The notes beneath the pieces were generated by a model. That model worked only from the letters and a program-made list of their open reading frames with translations, was not told the DNA's origin and did not search any database. Positions 5,598 through 6,849 of a stretch of 6,849 nt of DNA are shown piece by piece. The translations under genes were made by a program, and so were the position numbers. This DNA comes from JBDNIO01 sp041688215 (GTDB taxonomy: Bacteria; Pseudomonadota; Gammaproteobacteria; Nevskiales; Salinisphaeraceae), in contig JBDNIO010000153.1 of the NCBI GenBank assembly GCA_041688215.1, positions 1-6,849 on the forward strand. Reading direction: 5' to 3'. Within the stretch, counting starts at the first letter, position 1. Each line of letters opens with the position of its first letter.

Positions 5598-6849
5598 TTA
5601 GCCGCAGCGCTTCAGCAGGTTCTGCGCATCGCGCTGCTGTTCGACATTGCCCTGGGTCTGCACGTCCTGCAACAGGGATTGCGCCATGTCCATCTCGCCC
5701 ATATCGATGTAGGCGCGTGCCAGATCCAGCTTGGTGATGATCTCGTCCTCGTCTACTGGCATTTCGTCAGCGCCATCATCAGCATCGCTGATGGGTTCAT
5801 TGGCCGACGCGAGGTCGTCGGTTTCCGCGGGGTCTTCGACCTCTTCGATCTCGAATTCGGCCACTTCAGGTGATTGTGGTTCGGATGCGCTGGTGTCTTC
5901 CGGGATCAAGTCCGGCGCGGGCGGTTCCTGTGTGCCAGCAGACGGCTCTGATTCGACGCCAAACCCCTGCGGCCAGTCCAGGTCACTCAGGTCTGAATCG
6001 GTTCCTTTATCCTTATTATGCTGCTCGGCTGACGGGGTCGCATCTGCATCAAATTCTGGGGCATCGAATAGCGCGGCGTCATTGCCCTCAGGCGAGTCGT
6101 CGGAGAGCTCCAGCTCACTGATGTCGAAGTTCAGGGGCGCATCAGGCGCGTCCTGTTCTGGCGCTTGTACTGCTTCAGGGCTAGCGTCTGTTGTGGACTC
6201 CAGGGTGGACTCATGGCCGGGCTCGGGTTCGTTAACGGTGTCAAAATCGCTCAAGTCAAAATCGTAGGTTTCATTGGATGTGGAGGGTTTGTCTTCCTCT
6301 GCGCCGGGTGCCGCATCATCCGGGGTCGAGCTCTCGGTGAAACCGGTATCAGCGGGACCGGTAGCGAAATAGTCTTGCAGCTCATCGTCTGCAGGTGTAA
6401 ACCCAGGCTGTGGCGAGGTCTTGCTTTGTGAGTCCTCGGCTTCGTCTGTAGCGCCCCAGTCGTTAGTTGTCGGCGGCGCAAAGTCAGTTTCAGTCGCGTC
6501 TGCAGGTTCGGAGACGGTCTCTGTTGATGCAGGGAATGCGAATTCGTCTGTAAGGTCGTTCTGTGTTGCGGCTTCGTCAACCGTATCAGGCGCTGGCGGG
6601 TCTCCGCCTGGCGTTTCATCAAACAGGCTGGCTTCGGCGGGCGTGTCTGCTTCTACTGACGCAAACCGCGCATCGTCCGGCCTGAAATCGCGGGCCATGG
6701 CCGCGATCGCTGGCCATTCCGGCTGGTCGGACGTGATATTGGGGAGATACTTGTTGAGTCTTTCGAAAAATGTCGCTTCATCGTCCGCGGCGTGGTGCAC
6801 TTCCAGCACCTTGCGCTGCAGCGCCACATGGCGGGGGTTGGCGTCCAGG
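5598..6849 (-). CDS. fimV: FimV/HubP-family pole-organising protein, C-terminal 416 residues (N-terminus beyond the window)
   Basis: FimV proteins are large inner-membrane proteins with a periplasmic LysM domain and a cytoplasmic acidic/TPR part. In Pseudomonas they support type IV pilus assembly, twitching and cAMP signalling; in Vibrio the homologue HubP anchors polar proteins. Only the cytoplasmic C-terminal part is seen; the LysM and membrane segments would lie upstream. The fragment opens with a helical TPR-like stretch (LDANPRHVALQRKVLEVHHA, through about residue 60). A linker of about 310 residues follows, dominated by Asp, Glu, Ser, Thr, Pro and Ala, with no Arg from residue 62 to 377. 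The conserved C-terminal domain is at about 369-416 (ITKLDLARAYIDMGEMDMAQ to LLKRCG). In-frame GTG codons such as 6827 are internal, because the frame is open to the edge. Position directly before truA is typical for fimV. The identification rests on the C-terminal domain and context. Confidence 0.9.
   Translation of the reverse strand, partial: LDANPRHVALQRKVLEVHHAADDEATFFERLNKYLPNITSDQPEWPAIAAMARDFRPDDARFASVEADTPAEASLFDETPGGDPPAPDTVDEAATQNDLTDEFAFPASTETVSEPADATETDFAPPTTNDWGATDEAEDSQSKTSPQPGFTPADDELQDYFATGPADTGFTESSTPDDAAPGAEEDKPSTSNETYDFDLSDFDTVNEPEPGHESTLESTTDASPEAVQAPEQDAPDAPLNFDISELELSDDSPEGNDAALFDAPEFDADATPSAEQHNKDKGTDSDLSDLDWPQGFGVESEPSAGTQEPPAPDLIPEDTSASEPQSPEVAEFEIEEVEDPAETDDLASANEPISDADDGADEMPVDEDEIITKLDLARAYIDMGEMDMAQSLLQDVQTQGNVEQQRDAQNLLKRCG

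Noticed and set aside
5305..5601. Plus-strand frames of 78 and 98 codons across the inserted element
   Set aside because: They lack a ribosome binding site and run through both hairpins and both terminal repeats into flanking gene ends. They are explained by the palindromic make-up of the element.
5731..6267. 178-codon serine-rich plus-strand frame
   Set aside because: It is the antisense image of the Asp/Glu/Ser-rich FimV linker, whose codons read as Ser-rich in reverse. The repeats mirror those of FimV.
1..6849. Defence system, CRISPR array, prophage or toxin-antitoxin pair
   Set aside because: Nearly every base belongs to a recognised housekeeping gene or to the inserted element. No direct-repeat array, nuclease or toxin-like product is seen.

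Overview
The window carries one run of genes, all on the minus strand: fimV (3' part) - truA - trpF - trpB - trpA - accD - folC (5' part). Both end genes are cut by the window edges. This order is known from beta- and gammaproteobacteria. With a FimV-type pilus-hub protein and moderately high GC (judged by eye), a gammaproteobacterium is the best guess and a betaproteobacterium is not excluded. There is no RNA gene, CRISPR array, phage gene or transposase gene in the window.

Layout in the direction of transcription (right to left). Positions 6849-5598 hold the C-terminal 416 residues of a FimV-like protein: a TPR-like stretch, a long acidic linker without arginine, and the conserved C-terminal FimV domain. 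Positions 5585-5314 hold a 264-bp non-autonomous transposon-like (MITE-like) element that fills nearly the whole fimV-truA gap. Its 22-bp ends match at 20 positions, it is bordered on each side by CTAG, and its interior folds into two successive long hairpins. It carries a 64-codon reading frame with a good ribosome binding site that stops 7 nt before truA. Then come truA (5306-4509), a 64-nt gap, trpF (4444-3818), trpB (3816-2599), trpA (2602-1763), accD (1766-885) and folC (888 to the edge).

From trpF to folC the genes touch or overlap. trpB-trpA and trpA-accD share ATGA junctions and accD-folC shares a GTGA junction, so translational coupling is likely. The block combines the last steps of tryptophan synthesis (TrpF, TrpB, TrpA), the carboxyltransferase beta subunit for malonyl-CoA synthesis (AccD) and folate synthesis/polyglutamylation (FolC). 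TruA modifies tRNA, and FimV organises the cell pole and type IV pili.

The core genes look intact and ordinary. The part worth a second look is the element between fimV and truA: its clean insertion footprint, its paired hairpins, its small reading frame, and its likely effect on truA expression.
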